Positions 8,476 to 20,257 are shown, numbered from the stretch's first letter. The stretch is 64,000 nucleotides of DNA from Psychrosphaera sp. F3M07 (GCF_018860345.1 NZ_JAHKPJ010000025.1:124001-188000), one strand, 5' to 3'. Made by a program: numbers and translations. The notes: generated by a model not told the origin, from the letters alone.

Positions 8476-9858
8476 ATGACAGTTTCTGTTAAATCTCAAA
8501 TCATAAAATTAACTTCAATCTCAGCTATCGTATTAGCAAGCTTAACGTTATCCCCTCTTGCTAATGCAGCATTTCCATTTTCAACATTAAAACAGGAAGT
8601 TCCTTCACTAGCACCTATGTTAGAAGAAGTAACACCTGCAGTAGTAACCATCGCCGTAGAAGGAAATAAAGAAGTAAAAGCGAGCATGGACCCGTTCCAA
8701 TATTTTTTTGGTAACCGCCGCGGTGCGCCACAAACACAAGAGCGTCCTTTCAAAGGGATGGGTTCAGGCGTGATTATTGATAAAGACAAAGGTTATGTTG
8801 TTACTAATTACCATGTAATAAATGATGCTGATGAAATCATTGTTAAACTGAAGGACGGTCGTGAATTTGTCGCTAAAAAGTTAGGCGGTGATAAAGACAG
8901 TGATATCGCTGTGTTAAAAATTGATCCTGACAATCTGGCTGAAATAACCATCGCTAATTCGGATAAAGCCAAAGTCGGTGACTTTGTTGTTGCTATCGGT
9001 AATCCGTTTGGTTTAGGTCAAACCGTTACATCTGGGATAATAAGTGCTAAAGGCCGATCGGGATTAATGGGACCTAATCAAGGACTAGAAGATTTTATCC
9101 AAACTGATGCTGCGATAAATAGTGGAAATTCAGGTGGTGCCCTAGTAAACCTAAAAGGTGAGCTTGTTGGTATCAATACCGCGATAATAGCGCCAAGTGG
9201 CGGTAATGTAGGTATTGGCTTTGCAATACCATCTGTAATGATGAACAATCTTATGGAGCAAATCATTGAGTTTGGTGAAGTAAAACGTGGTGTACTAGGT
9301 ATTTCAGGTTCCAATTTTGATGCTGAGATGGCCAAATCATTTGGAGTTGAAGTCGCGCAAGGGGCATTTGTAGCTGAAGTAGTTGCCGATTCGTCTGCCG
9401 ATAAAGGTGGTCTAAAAATGGGTGATATCATCACTCATGTCGATGGTAATAAAATTAAATCTTTTGATGAGTTACGAAGTAAAGTTGCTTCTAAAGGGGC
9501 TGGTAAAAAAGTTGAACTAACCGCTATTCGTGATGGTGATGAAGTAAATCTTACTGTTACGTTAGGGTCAGCTGATAAACCGGCAATCACGGCCGAAAAT
9601 ATTCATCCATCTTTGAAAGGAGCAAAACTAGCTAATGGTAAAACTCAACGTGGTGAAGATGGAATTGAAGTTACTGAGTTAAATGAACGTTCACCTGCCG
9701 CTATGTTAGGCTTAGAAAAAGGCGATGTTATTGTAGCGGTTAATCGTACACGTTTAACAAGTGTTGCAGCTCTACGCGATATGTTATCTGAAGCCAAAGG
9801 TGTATTGGCATTAAATGTAGTAAGAGGAAACAGTTCTCTATATATATTAATAAGATAA
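8476..9858 (+). CDS. degQ: Periplasmic serine protease/chaperone DegQ (HtrA family)
   Basis: 460-aa exported protease for misfolded envelope proteins. A signal peptide ends near residue 31 (PLANA-A). The catalytic triad is His113 (TNYHV), Asp143 (DSDIAVL) and Ser219 (GNSGGAL). Two PDZ domains follow (about 270-360 and 390-455). The loop between residues 60 and 95 is of DegQ rather than the longer DegP length. AAGGAG lies 10 bases before the ATG, and a strong terminator follows. Confidence 0.93.
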   Translation: MTVSVKSQIIKLTSISAIVLASLTLSPLANAAFPFSTLKQEVPSLAPMLEEVTPAVVTIAVEGNKEVKASMDPFQYFFGNRRGAPQTQERPFKGMGSGVIIDKDKGYVVTNYHVINDADEIIVKLKDGREFVAKKLGGDKDSDIAVLKIDPDNLAEITIANSDKAKVGDFVVAIGNPFGLGQTVTSGIISAKGRSGLMGPNQGLEDFIQTDAAINSGNSGGALVNLKGELVGINTAIIAPSGGNVGIGFAIPSVMMNNLMEQIIEFGEVKRGVLGISGSNFDAEMAKSFGVEVAQGAFVAEVVADSSADKGGLKMGDIITHVDGNKIKSFDELRSKVASKGAGKKVELTAIRDGDEVNLTVTLGSADKPAITAENIHPSLKGAKLANGKTQRGEDGIEVTELNERSPAAMLGLEKGDVIVAVNRTRLTSVAALRDMLSEAKGVLALNVVRGNSSLYILIR

Positions 9859-9878
9859 ATAGAAATTAAACTAATAAG

Positions 9879-9910
9879 AACCTACAATGACCTCATTGTA
9901 GGTTTTTTTA
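9879..9910 (+). terminator. Terminator of degQ
   Basis: Perfect 12-bp stem AACCTACAATGA/TCATTGTAGGTT with a 2-nt apparent loop, followed by a T-run. It separates degQ from degS. Confidence 0.92.
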
Positions 9911-9970
9911 TACCTAAATTTTATCGCCCCCTAATCGGTAAAGTAATTTCAACTAACTTCTGGATTTCAT

Positions 9971-11041
9971 GTGAGTTTCAAAATCAGACATATTTTTAAT
10001 GCTATCGCCTACGGGTTAGCCGTCGCTATGCTAGTCATCATTTTAACCCCATCTTTGCGTAATAACTTAGGGTTGAACAAGTTCACTGATAACGTTATTC
10101 GTCCAGACGCTATGTCTTTTGCTTTTGCCGTGCAACAAGCAGCGCCTTCGGTGGTTAATGTTTATTCAGTAACGCTTAGCAAAAATACATTGGGTGAACA
10201 GCAAAACTTAAATGACCTTGGTTCTGGTGTAATCATGACCAGCGAAGGTCATATTCTAACTAATTACCATGTGGTCGATAATGCTGAACTTATCATGGTT
10301 TTACTGCAGGATGGACGACAATTTAATGCCGAAGTAATAGGCTTAGATCAAGTCACTGACCTCGCATTACTAAAAATTGATGCCAACAATCTTCCTGCAA
10401 TCCCCCAAGATCCAGATTTAGAAGCCCAAGTTGGTGACATTGTATTAGCTATTGGTAACCCATTAAATTTGGGACAAACTATCACGCAAGGCATTATTAG
10501 TGCGACTGGACAAAAAGGCTTATCGAGCAGCAAGTCCAGTCACAGTGATTTTATTCAAATGGATGCAGCTATCAATTTAGGCAACTCTGGAGGTGCGTTA
10601 GTCAATTCAAGAGGCATGTTGGTTGGTATTAATACCGCAAAAGCCCAACGAGGCATTCAAGGTATATTTTTCGCCATCCCTTATAAATTAGCCAAGCATA
10701 TTACTGACCGTCTTTTAGCAGATGGCGAAGTCACACGTGGATATCTTGGTTTAGGCGGTACACCAATCAATCAAGCAGGCGTTTCAGTTAAAAGTTCAGT
10801 GGAATCTATTGCCGGTATTAAAATTACGGATGTCGATCCGTTTGGACCCGCATGGACAGGTGGATTACGTTCAGGTGATATTATGTTGGCTATAAATGGC
10901 AAACAACTTGTTAGCGTTCAAGAGCTGTTAAACATAATTGAAAGGACCACGCCAGGTGATTACCTGCAAATTAGCTTTTCCAGAAACCGAGTTATTATTA
11001 ACAAAGACGTTCAGGTGGGTAAATTAGAAATCGGCAATTAA
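9971..11041 (+). CDS. degS: Membrane-anchored serine protease DegS
   Basis: 356-aa site-1 protease that cleaves the anti-sigma factor RseA when unfolded outer-membrane proteins bind its PDZ domain. One N-terminal membrane anchor (residues 10-27) precedes the protease domain with His100, Asp130 and Ser206 (NLGNSGGAL; most relatives have Pro before Gly). A single PDZ domain lies at about 260-350. Start is GTG 9971. The gene stands next to degQ as in E. coli but after its own terminator break. Confidence 0.92.
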   Translation: MSFKIRHIFNAIAYGLAVAMLVIILTPSLRNNLGLNKFTDNVIRPDAMSFAFAVQQAAPSVVNVYSVTLSKNTLGEQQNLNDLGSGVIMTSEGHILTNYHVVDNAELIMVLLQDGRQFNAEVIGLDQVTDLALLKIDANNLPAIPQDPDLEAQVGDIVLAIGNPLNLGQTITQGIISATGQKGLSSSKSSHSDFIQMDAAINLGNSGGALVNSRGMLVGINTAKAQRGIQGIFFAIPYKLAKHITDRLLADGEVTRGYLGLGGTPINQAGVSVKSSVESIAGIKITDVDPFGPAWTGGLRSGDIMLAINGKQLVSVQELLNIIERTTPGDYLQISFSRNRVIINKDVQVGKLEIGN

Positions 11042-11056
11042 ATTGCCGATTTTATT
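11028..11056 (+). terminator. Terminator of degS
   Basis: AAATCGGCAA and TTGCCGATTT form a stem that includes the degS stop codon, followed by a T-rich stretch. Confidence 0.75.
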
Positions 11057-11084
11057 ATAGGGGACAGATTAAACTACGAGAGTT

Positions 11085-12350
<1,266 letters not shown>

Positions 12351-12360
12351 TTATTATTGG

Positions 12361-12618
12361 TTAGGAAAGAAGTTGTAGTTTTTTGTCACGAGCCCAAGCT
12401 TTTGGTGTATATGCTTTTACACTTACAGCATGCATACTGCCGTCAGCTATATAACCAGAAAGGGGTTTTAAAACTAATTGTTGCTGTTTTACGCGAGATA
12501 GGTCTTCAAAACAACCCCCAACAGCGGTTATTTGAAAATGAGAACCATCTGATTTAACCATGACTTCGTCAAGATTTAATTCAGCGGTTAGTTTTTCTTC
12601 AATTTCCCTTAATTCCAT
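12361..12618 (-). CDS. ibaG: BolA-family protein IbaG
   Basis: 85-aa BolA-like protein. Residues 20-75 show the BolA fold signature (GSHFQITAVGGCFEDLSRVKQQQLV and the HAVSVKAYTP end). BolA proteins partner monothiol glutaredoxins in Fe-S trafficking; IbaG is the form linked to murA and acid stress. Placed directly before murA as in E. coli. Confidence 0.9.
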   Translation of the reverse strand: MELREIEEKLTAELNLDEVMVKSDGSHFQITAVGGCFEDLSRVKQQQLVLKPLSGYIADGSMHAVSVKAYTPKAWARDKKLQLLS

Positions 12619-12642
12619 TGCTTACCCAAAATTTACTAATTA

Positions 12643-12927
12643 CTATTCTTTTAAGGGTAATAATCCTAGCACATTGCTGATCTCTGCCAAAGCAATTAAT
12701 TGAGCGGGGGGGTGAGTTAATACAACATTTAATTGAGCATTTTGATAATGCGCGACTAATTTAAGTATAAAAGCAACGCCAGCGGTATCCACTGACGTCA
12801 CTTTGTTAAGATCAATTGTCACATCAGCAGTCATAGACTGAAAATTAAATAGTGCATCATCAACAAGGCTGAATCTGTCAATAGCTCCTACAATGTTGAC
12901 TTTATTATTAGCAAATATTAATTTCAT
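12643..12927 (-). CDS. mlaB: Phospholipid transport STAS protein MlaB
   Basis: 94-aa STAS-domain protein, cytoplasmic partner of the MlaF ATPase in the MlaFEDB complex that moves phospholipids between the membranes. The conserved loop DLNKVTSVDTAGVAFILKL holds the STAS Asp-Thr/Ser motif. It is 6 bases downstream of mlaC. Confidence 0.88.
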   Translation of the reverse strand: MKLIFANNKVNIVGAIDRFSLVDDALFNFQSMTADVTIDLNKVTSVDTAGVAFILKLVAHYQNAQLNVVLTHPPAQLIALAEISNVLGLLPLKE

Positions 12928-12933
12928 TGATGA

Positions 12934-13572
12934 TTAACCAAGTGACTTTACTAAAATTGGTTTAGCTGATTTTTCTAACAACAATTGAGTAACTGACTCG
13001 ATACCTTGTTGACGAATTAAACCTTGTAGCTCTTTAGTTTTACTACTTAATACACTAATACCTTCAGCAACCATATCGTAAGCGGCCCATTCACCTTCTT
13101 TATTCTTTCTTAAAATAAATTCGATTCTAATGTCCGGTTTACCTTCATCTAATACTCTTACTTTTACTTGAGCACGACGTTTACCATCAATATCCGTTGC
13201 AGGTTCAAACACAACTTGCTGATCTTTATATAGCGTTAAAATACCCGCATACGTTGCTATTAAATACTCTCTAAAAGCTTCATAAAACTCAGCTCTTTGA
13301 GCTTTAGTACTATTTTTATAATAAGGGCCTAATACTTTTGCGGCCGCAAATTTATAATTAATTGAAGGCGCTAACTCTTCAGCAACAACCACTCTAAGTT
13401 GCTCGGGATCTTGCTGTATGACACTTTGCTCACGTGCAATACGGTCAAATAACTCTTGAGCCACAACTTGAACAAGTTTAAATGGGTCTTCTTTAATAGT
13501 TTCAGCACTTGCGTTACTACTAAAAATCAATGTGGCTAATAATAATCCGATATTTAATATTTTAGTATTCAT
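12934..13572 (-). CDS. mlaC: Phospholipid transport periplasmic shuttle MlaC
   Basis: 212-aa periplasmic lipid carrier with a signal peptide (residues 1-23, ending ASA). The Tol-Ttg2 family pattern is visible (YKNSTKAQRAEFYEAFREYLIATYA). It exchanges phospholipid between MlaA at the outer membrane and MlaD. The start overlaps the mlaD stop (ATGA). Confidence 0.92.
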   Translation of the reverse strand: MNTKILNIGLLLATLIFSSNASAETIKEDPFKLVQVVAQELFDRIAREQSVIQQDPEQLRVVVAEELAPSINYKFAAAKVLGPYYKNSTKAQRAEFYEAFREYLIATYAGILTLYKDQQVVFEPATDIDGKRRAQVKVRVLDEGKPDIRIEFILRKNKEGEWAAYDMVAEGISVLSSKTKELQGLIRQQGIESVTQLLLEKSAKPILVKSLG

Positions 13573-14036
13573 TCATTACCCTGACTAAATAAAAATTGAC
13601 CAATTAATTCCTCTAATACTAAAGCGGACTTAGTATCTTCAATGAAATCGCCCTCACCTAGAATTCCAACCGTTTCATCAATGAAACCAGGTTCTAAACC
13701 TAAATATTGCTCACCAAGTAACCCTGAAGTTAATATAGATAAAGAACTCGTATCTGGAAAATTATTATATTTTGCATCAATGGCTAATTTGGCAACCGGT
13801 GCGTAATCTTCCGTATCCAATTTAATCTCTTCAACACGACCTATTACAACGCCACCAACCTTTATGGATGAGCGAACTTTTAATCCACCAATGTTTTGAA
13901 ATTTTGCATATAAGTTATATGTTTCACCAGAGCCTGACATCCCTGAACTTGCCACATTTAGTGCTAAGAACATCAACGCCGCAATACCTAAAGCAACAAA
14001 GAACCCGACTAATAACTCAACTTTTTTTGATATCAT
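13569..14036 (-). CDS. mlaD: Phospholipid transport MCE protein MlaD
   Basis: 155-aa inner-membrane MCE protein that forms a hexameric ring below MlaE. One N-terminal transmembrane helix (residues 8-28) precedes the MCE domain (YNLYAKFQNIGGLKVRSSIKVGGVVIGRV). Slightly shorter than the E. coli protein, at the C-terminal end. Confidence 0.93.
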   Translation of the reverse strand: MISKKVELLVGFFVALGIAALMFLALNVASSGMSGSGETYNLYAKFQNIGGLKVRSSIKVGGVVIGRVEEIKLDTEDYAPVAKLAIDAKYNNFPDTSSLSILTSGLLGEQYLGLEPGFIDETVGILGEGDFIEDTKSALVLEELIGQFLFSQGNE

Positions 14037-14049
14037 TTTTTTCTCCTAC

Positions 14050-14826
14050 CTATCCGCCAAACATAAGGGCGGTTAGTACAAAATCCAATCCTAAAACGGC
14101 TAACGATGATTGAACAACCGTTTGTGTTGTTGCCTGACTAATACCTTCTGAAGTTGGTATCGCGTCATACCCCCTAAAAATTGCAATCCAAGTAACAACG
14201 ATTGCAAAAACAAAGCTTTTAATAATACCATTTAAGATATCACCTTCGAATTGAACGCTAGCCTGCATTATTGACCAAAAACTTCCATGGTCGACACCTA
14301 ACCATTCAACACCGACTAAATGACCACCTAATAAACCAACTGAAGAAAATAAGATAGCTAAGATTGGCATACTAAACACACCGGCCCAAAACCTTGGTGC
14401 TACCACTCTTCGTAGTGGATCCACCGCCATCATTTCCAAACTTGTCAATTGTTCTGTTGCTTTCATCAAGCCGATTTCAGCGGTTAATGCCGAACCAGCT
14501 CTACCTGCGAATAATAATGCGGTGACAACTGGTCCTAATTCTCTTAATAAGGATAACGACACCATTTGACCTAAACTGTCTTCAGCGCCGTAATCTACTA
14601 ATACAGTGTACCCTTGTAATGCCAGCACCATGCCAATAAACAACCCAGACACTACTATAATAACGAGTGAAAGAACCCCTATAACATAAACTTGTTGAAC
14701 AAAAAGAGGAAAACCTTTTACAAGGTTTGGTTTGGCAACGATAGCCCCAATCAGCATAAAGGTTGCTCTACCAATTGCTGTAAAACGTTCTATGGTATTT
14801 CTACCTAAATTTTGAATCCAATCCAT
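14050..14826 (-). CDS. mlaE: Phospholipid transport permease MlaE
   Basis: 258-aa inner-membrane permease of the Mla ABC system. Multiple hydrophobic helices and the family stretch [33 protein letters not shown] (split across residues about 90-125) are clear. It pairs with MlaF, one base upstream. Confidence 0.95.
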   Translation of the reverse strand: MDWIQNLGRNTIERFTAIGRATFMLIGAIVAKPNLVKGFPLFVQQVYVIGVLSLVIIVVSGLFIGMVLALQGYTVLVDYGAEDSLGQMVSLSLLRELGPVVTALLFAGRAGSALTAEIGLMKATEQLTSLEMMAVDPLRRVVAPRFWAGVFSMPILAILFSSVGLLGGHLVGVEWLGVDHGSFWSIMQASVQFEGDILNGIIKSFVFAIVVTWIAIFRGYDAIPTSEGISQATTQTVVQSSLAVLGLDFVLTALMFGG

Positions 14827-14827
14827 A

Positions 14828-15646
14828 TTAACCCTGCATTAAATCTTGAGAAATTGATGGCGCAGGATAATGAAATGGTACGGGCCCATCTGCTAATCCT
14901 TTCAAAAATTGCTGTACTAAGGGTGATTCACTTGCAAGTAATTGTTCTTTTGTTCCATGACCAATTACCCTTTTATCTGCAATGATATACATATAATCAG
15001 CGATACCCATGACTTCTTTCACATCGTGAGATACTACAATGCTGGTTAAGTTCAATGACGTATTCAAATTTCTTATTAATCGAACTAACACGCCCATTGA
15101 AATAGGATCTTGTCCTACAAATGGTTCGTCATACATGATTAACTCAGGATCTAAAGCAATAGAACGAGCTAATGCGGCTCTTCTTGCCATACCACCAGAT
15201 AATTCATTTGGCATGAGTTGATGTGCACCGCGCAAACCAACCGCTTCCAACTTCATCAAAACCATAGTTCTAATTATATCTTCTGGTAATTTAGTATGCT
15301 CTCTAATTGGAAATGCCACGTTATCAAATACATTCATTTCGGTAAAAAGCGCACCGCTTTGAAATAACATGCTCATTTTTTCACGGGCAGAGTACAAACC
15401 TTTGCGGCTTAATTGAGGAATGTTTTGTCCTGCAACTATTATATCGCCCGAATCAGGATAAAGCTGGCCGCCGATTAAACGTAACAAGGTCGTTTTACCT
15501 ATGCCACTTGGGCCCATAATCGCGGTAATTTTGCCTTTTGGAAATACCATAGAAATGTCGTCATAAATCACACGTTCACCGCGAGAAAATGTGACATTCT
15601 TTAATTCTACATGTGGTGATTCAAAGTCAGTTTTATCTACATTCAT
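14828..15646 (-). CDS. mlaF: Phospholipid transport ATPase MlaF
   Basis: 272-aa ABC ATPase that drives MlaE. Walker A is GPSGIGKTT (about residues 44-52), the signature is [14 protein letters not shown] and Walker B is [13 protein letters not shown]. First gene of the mla-ibaG-murA operon. The 248-bp gap to yrbG contains a 15-bp palindrome AATAGTT-C-AACTATT at 15697-15711 of unknown role. Confidence 0.95.
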   Translation of the reverse strand: MNVDKTDFESPHVELKNVTFSRGERVIYDDISMVFPKGKITAIMGPSGIGKTTLLRLIGGQLYPDSGDIIVAGQNIPQLSRKGLYSAREKMSMLFQSGALFTEMNVFDNVAFPIREHTKLPEDIIRTMVLMKLEAVGLRGAHQLMPNELSGGMARRAALARSIALDPELIMYDEPFVGQDPISMGVLVRLIRNLNTSLNLTSIVVSHDVKEVMGIADYMYIIADKRVIGHGTKEQLLASESPLVQQFLKGLADGPVPFHYPAPSISQDLMQG

Positions 15647-15894
15647 AATAGTTTTATTATATTTCGACCAAATACCCTATGGCTAATGACTTCCGTAATA
15701 GTTCAACTATTGTATTGATTAACGTCGGGCATTACTACGACTAAAACGTTAAAAAGTGTAAACGAAAGCAGAATAATATATAAAATCTGTAAAGAATTGA
15801 TTATATCTAACTATTTCTTTATTTATGTTTTGATTTATCAAACGAGTATCGCCACAATAACGCCATAATTTATTGATAAAGTGATCCCTGATAC

Positions 15895-16854
15895 ATGTTA
15901 AGTGCAATTATTATTTTAATCCTTTCTTTTGCGGCTTTAGTTTGGAGTGCTGATAAATTTGTCTACGGCGCGTCTGGGTTTGCCAAAAATCTTGGTATTT
16001 CACCAATGATAATAGGGTTAACAATTGTCGCCATGGGATCGTCAGCACCTGAAATTATGGTTTCAGCAAACGCTGCTTTAGCGGGGGCAACGGATACTTC
16101 AGTAGGTAATGCAATCGGCTCTAATATTACTAACATCCTACTTGTTTTAGGTATCACTACTTTAGTAAGACCTTTAATTGTTTCTTCCAGTACCTTGTAT
16201 CGTGAAATGCCAATTTTATTAGGTTTCACATTAATTGCTTGGTGGATACTCCATGATAACTATTTATCTTTTAACGAAGGTATATTTTTAACAGCGAGTT
16301 TCTTTGGTTTTATTGGCTTTTTAATATTTTTAGCCAAATCTTCAAATGGCGAGCCCGATGCGTTATTAGCAGAATCACAAGAAGAGATCCCAAGTGATTT
16401 ACCCACTCCTGTTGCACTGGGCTGGGTAATATTTGGCTTAATACTACTGCCATTGAGTTCACACTTTTTAGTAGAGTCAGCTGTCACGATAGCAACCTAT
16501 TTTGGAATTAGTGAGTTAGTGATTGGGTTAACCATTATTGCATTGGGAACTAGTTTACCGGAATTAGCAGCCAGTGTATCTGGGGTGCTAAAGGGCGAAG
16601 ACGATTTAGCTATAGGTAACGTTATTGGTTCAAACATATTTAATATACTAGCGGTATTGGGAGTTGGAGCACTGATTAATCCAAGTGCTATTGATCCACA
16701 AGCTGCAACTCGTGACACTATGGTTATGATTGGTGCTACGTTAGCGCTATTATTTATGGCTATGAGTTTCACTAAAACAAGACGGATTAACCGATTTGAA
16801 GGTGGTTTGTTAGTTGCTGGTTTTGTTGCTTATCAAATCATTCTGTTTATTTAG
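15895..16854 (+). CDS. yrbG: Sodium/calcium exchanger family protein YrbG
   Basis: 319-aa inner-membrane antiporter of the CaCA family. It has two inverted repeats with the alpha motifs GSSAPEIMVSANAAL and GTSLPELAASVSGVL and the paired GNAIGSNITNIL and GNVIGSNIFNIL segments. About ten membrane helices. It heads the kds-lpt run and is divergent from mla, as in E. coli. Confidence 0.92.
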   Translation: MLSAIIILILSFAALVWSADKFVYGASGFAKNLGISPMIIGLTIVAMGSSAPEIMVSANAALAGATDTSVGNAIGSNITNILLVLGITTLVRPLIVSSSTLYREMPILLGFTLIAWWILHDNYLSFNEGIFLTASFFGFIGFLIFLAKSSNGEPDALLAESQEEIPSDLPTPVALGWVIFGLILLPLSSHFLVESAVTIATYFGISELVIGLTIIALGTSLPELAASVSGVLKGEDDLAIGNVIGSNIFNILAVLGVGALINPSAIDPQAATRDTMVMIGATLALLFMAMSFTKTRRINRFEGGLLVAGFVAYQIILFI

Positions 16855-16879
16855 TTTTAATAAAGGTTACTAGTTAACT

Positions 16880-17851
16880 ATGAGTCTTTCTCAATTTTCA
16901 CAGTCTGCATTACAAGTCATTAATATTGAGTTACAAGCGATTGCAAATTTAACAAAGTCAATTGATCATCAATTTGAACAAAGTTGTGAAACCATATTAA
17001 ATTGTAGTGGCAGAGTCATAGTGACAGGTATGGGGAAATCAGGACATGTTGCCAATAAAATTGCCGCAACATTAGCAAGTACAGGTACTCCTTCTTTTTT
17101 TGTTCATCCAGGTGAAGCTAGCCATGGTGATTTAGGCATGTTCACCAAAAGTGATATTGTCTTGGCATTGTCAAATAGCGGAGAAACCGCAGAGATCATA
17201 ACCTTGCTTCCTGTTCTAAAACGATTAGGTTGCACGCTTATTGCCATGACGGGTAATGATAAATCTACCTTAGCCGTTAATAGTGACTTCCATTTAAATG
17301 CTGCTGTAACTGAAGAAGCATGTCCATTAGGGTTAGCTCCAACAGCTTCAACAACAGCTGCTTTAGTTTTGGGTGATGCTTTAGCCGTTACTTTGTTAGA
17401 GGCCAGAGGTTTCACCGCCGAAGACTTTGCTTTAAGTCACCCTGGAGGCTCTTTAGGTCGCAAACTGTTACTAACCACTAAAGATATTATGCATACTGGC
17501 AGTCGAATACCATTAGTCACTGAAGCGGCATCGTTAAAACAAGCTATATTAGAAATGTCGAAAAAAGGTTTGGGCATGACTGGAATAGTTAATGAACAGG
17601 GACAACTTAGTGGCATTTTTACTGACGGTGATTTACGCCGTTGCTTAGATCAAGATAAACCAATAAATGAAATTATGATCACTGACATGATGACGCGAAA
17701 CTCTGTTACCGCTCAAGCAAATACATTAGCTGCGCAAACTCTAAATATCATGGAAGCTAAGAAAATTAATAGCTTGTTTGTATTAGATGATACAAATAAA
17801 CCAATTGGCGCATTAAACATGCATGACTTATTAAGAGCAGGTGTCATTTAA
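16880..17851 (+). CDS. kdsD: Arabinose-5-phosphate isomerase KdsD
   Basis: 323-aa cytoplasmic enzyme that converts ribulose 5-phosphate to arabinose 5-phosphate for Kdo synthesis. An N-terminal SIS domain (TGMGKSGHVANKIAATLAST, HPGEASHGDLGM) is followed by two CBS domains (about 205-323). Its stop overlaps the kdsC start by one base. Confidence 0.95.
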   Translation: MSLSQFSQSALQVINIELQAIANLTKSIDHQFEQSCETILNCSGRVIVTGMGKSGHVANKIAATLASTGTPSFFVHPGEASHGDLGMFTKSDIVLALSNSGETAEIITLLPVLKRLGCTLIAMTGNDKSTLAVNSDFHLNAAVTEEACPLGLAPTASTTAALVLGDALAVTLLEARGFTAEDFALSHPGGSLGRKLLLTTKDIMHTGSRIPLVTEAASLKQAILEMSKKGLGMTGIVNEQGQLSGIFTDGDLRRCLDQDKPINEIMITDMMTRNSVTAQANTLAAQTLNIMEAKKINSLFVLDDTNKPIGALNMHDLLRAGVI

Positions 17852-18417
17852 TGGAATTATATACTCAGTGGTATCAAGCTATCGCTCCGTCGGTTCAAGC
17901 AAAAGCAAAAGATATTAAATTGTTAATTTGTGATATTGATGGCGTATTTTCTGACGGTTCAGTTATTTTAGGCAATAGCGGTGAAGAAATGAAAGCCTTC
18001 AATACTAAAGATGGGTTTGGTATTAGAGCCTTAATGGCAGCTGGTGTCGAAGTTGCCGTCATAACGGGACGTAAATCGACTTTACTCGAAATTAGAATGA
18101 AAGGACTCGGTGTTAATCATATTTATCAAGGTATGGAAGACAAAGTTTTGGGTTACCGAGAGCTACTTAATAATCTTAACCTTACACACGAACAAGTTGC
18201 CTATATTGGTGATGACATTCCAGATGTCCCGGTAATGAAATTAGTCAATTTAGCGGTATCAGTTAATGACGGTCATCCATACGTAAAAAGTATTTCTGAT
18301 ATGGTTACAACCAATAATGGTGGTCGTGGTGCAGTTCGTGAATTAACTGACTTTTTAATTATGATGCAAAAAGGCGAAGAATATCTCACGACGCATTTTG
18401 AGGGAACGAGCGCTTAA
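17851..18417 (+). CDS. kdsC: Kdo-8-phosphate phosphatase KdsC
   Basis: 188-aa HAD-superfamily phosphatase releasing Kdo from Kdo-8-phosphate. The nucleophile motif DIDGVFSDG, the middle motif VAVITGRKS and the metal motif YIGDDIPDVPVM are all present. There is no cap domain, as usual for this tetrameric family. One-base overlaps with kdsD and lptC. Confidence 0.96.
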   Translation: MELYTQWYQAIAPSVQAKAKDIKLLICDIDGVFSDGSVILGNSGEEMKAFNTKDGFGIRALMAAGVEVAVITGRKSTLLEIRMKGLGVNHIYQGMEDKVLGYRELLNNLNLTHEQVAYIGDDIPDVPVMKLVNLAVSVNDGHPYVKSISDMVTTNNGGRGAVRELTDFLIMMQKGEEYLTTHFEGTSA

Positions 18418-18965
18418 TGAATATTAGACTGATAATATTACTAAGCTTTTTAGTCGTCAGTTTTCTTTGGTGGTTGCCCACATTAGATAGCGAAGATACG
18501 GTAAATAGTGACACATTAAGTGACTTAATACCTGAATATACTGCAACCTTCCTACATCAAGAGTTGTTTGATAAAGACGGCAACATTGAACAACAAGTGT
18601 TTTCACAAAAGATGGAACATTACGCCGACTTGTCTCTAACTCACTTTAAAAAACCTGAATTTATCATTTATCAAGACAACAAACCTTTTTGGCGTTTATC
18701 GGCAAAAATCGGGAATATGCAAGATGGTTTATTACTATTAGAAGAGTCCGTGAGTATGTTACAAGTTTCTGATAATGAATTTGTAAATTCAATCACGACC
18801 GAATTTTTAGAAATTAATTTAAACACGAATATGGTCACCACTGACAATGACATTACGATTCAAGGTAAAAATGTTACGGTTCAAGGCAAAGGATTAACAG
18901 CGGATCTTGAACTCGGAACTCTCAGCTTGGTTAACCACGTTAAAACGATAATTAAAGGCTCATAG
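18417..18965 (+). CDS. lptC: LPS export protein LptC
   Basis: 182-aa bitopic inner-membrane protein of the Lpt bridge. One N-terminal transmembrane helix (residues 4-22) precedes a periplasmic beta-jellyroll that receives LPS from LptB2FG and hands it to LptA. Sequence conservation is modest, but position between kdsC and lptA is decisive. Confidence 0.9.
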   Translation: MNIRLIILLSFLVVSFLWWLPTLDSEDTVNSDTLSDLIPEYTATFLHQELFDKDGNIEQQVFSQKMEHYADLSLTHFKKPEFIIYQDNKPFWRLSAKIGNMQDGLLLLEESVSMLQVSDNEFVNSITTEFLEINLNTNMVTTDNDITIQGKNVTVQGKGLTADLELGTLSLVNHVKTIIKGS

Positions 18966-18967
18966 TT

Positions 18968-19450
18968 ATGTATATAAATAAAATAATCACCGGCTTTTGC
19001 TCCATGTTACTTCTATTTTCTAGCATAGTGTCGGCATCAGAAGACTTAATTATTGATGCTGATAATCAAGATTTAGATTACAAAAACAATACCCTCTACT
19101 TCTCAGGTAATGTGGTTGTTAAACAAGGTAGTGTTACCATCAAAGCGGATGAGTTATTTGTTATCACAAAAGAAGGCAACAGCGATAAATTAATCGCGAA
19201 AGGCACGCCAGCAATATTTTCGCAAAAAGAACAAAATAACCAAGAGCTATCAGCCCAAGCATTAGAAATAACCTACTTAGTTGAAGCGCAAGTATTGCAA
19301 CTGGCTGGCTCCGCTAAATTCCAACAAGGTGGATCTGTGGTTGAAAGTGCTAAAATTGAATTTGATCTCAAAGCACAGCGCGTTAAAGCGGAAGGCGATG
19401 AAAGCCAAAATGGTCGAGTGACAACTCGTTTAAAAACCAAAAAAGATTAA
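18968..19450 (+). CDS. lptA: LPS export periplasmic bridge protein LptA
   Basis: 160-aa periplasmic OstA-like protein. A signal peptide ends near residue 23 (SIVSA-S). The jellyroll repeats include FSGNVVVKQGSVTIKADELFV and a later second copy. It polymerises to form the LPS-conducting filament. Two bases after lptC. Confidence 0.92.
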   Translation: MYINKIITGFCSMLLLFSSIVSASEDLIIDADNQDLDYKNNTLYFSGNVVVKQGSVTIKADELFVITKEGNSDKLIAKGTPAIFSQKEQNNQELSAQALEITYLVEAQVLQLAGSAKFQQGGSVVESAKIEFDLKAQRVKAEGDESQNGRVTTRLKTKKD

Positions 19451-19480
19451 TACCAACATCTACTAACTTAGAGAAATTTT

Positions 19481-20206
19481 ATGTCCACTTTAGTCGCCAC
19501 ACATTTAGCTAAGTCATACAACAAACGTCAAGTTGTCAAAGATGTGAGTTTAACAGTACATGCTGGAGAGGTGGTTGGTTTATTGGGTCCAAATGGCGCT
19601 GGTAAAACAACCACTTTTTATATGATTGTAGGATTAGTGCCTAACGATAAAGGCAGCATCACATTAAATGATGTAGACCTAAGCCACGAACCTATGCACG
19701 TACGAGCTCGCCAAGGCATAGGGTATTTACCACAAGAAACATCTATCTTTCGAAAGTTATCTGTATCTCAAAACATCATGGCTGTGCTTGAAATGCGCAA
19801 AGATTTAAATGCCAATGAAAAAGCCGATAAGTTAGACGATCTGATCTCTGAATTTCATATTGAACATATCAGAGACAGCGATGGTATGGCCCTATCTGGT
19901 GGAGAACGCCGTCGAGTAGAAATCGCCAGAGCATTAGCTGCTGACCCGAAAATAATTTTATTAGATGAACCATTTGCTGGTGTAGATCCTATATCGGTTA
20001 TAGATATTAAAAAGATAATTCAACAACTTACAGCCAAAGGTATTGGCGTTCTAATTACCGACCATAATGTGCGAGAAACACTTGATGTCTGCGAAAAAGC
20101 GTATATCGTAAGTCATGGAGAACTCATTGCGGAAGGAACTCCTGAACAAGTTTTAGCAAGTGAAATTGTAAAACAAGTATACCTAGGCGATCAGTTCAAG
20201 TTATAG
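19481..20206 (+). CDS. lptB: LPS export ABC ATPase LptB
   Basis: 241-aa cytoplasmic ATPase powering LPS extraction. Walker [11 protein letters not shown]-loop [11 protein letters not shown], signature [15 protein letters not shown] and Walker [14 protein letters not shown] are canonical. Works with LptF and LptG, which are not in this window. Confidence 0.97.
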   Translation: MSTLVATHLAKSYNKRQVVKDVSLTVHAGEVVGLLGPNGAGKTTTFYMIVGLVPNDKGSITLNDVDLSHEPMHVRARQGIGYLPQETSIFRKLSVSQNIMAVLEMRKDLNANEKADKLDDLISEFHIEHIRDSDGMALSGGERRRVEIARALAADPKIILLDEPFAGVDPISVIDIKKIIQQLTAKGIGVLITDHNVRETLDVCEKAYIVSHGELIAEGTPEQVLASEIVKQVYLGDQFKL

Positions 20207-20257
20207 TAACTATCACTTACGAGTAATCAGTTAAACGCGTTTAAGTAACGGAATTAA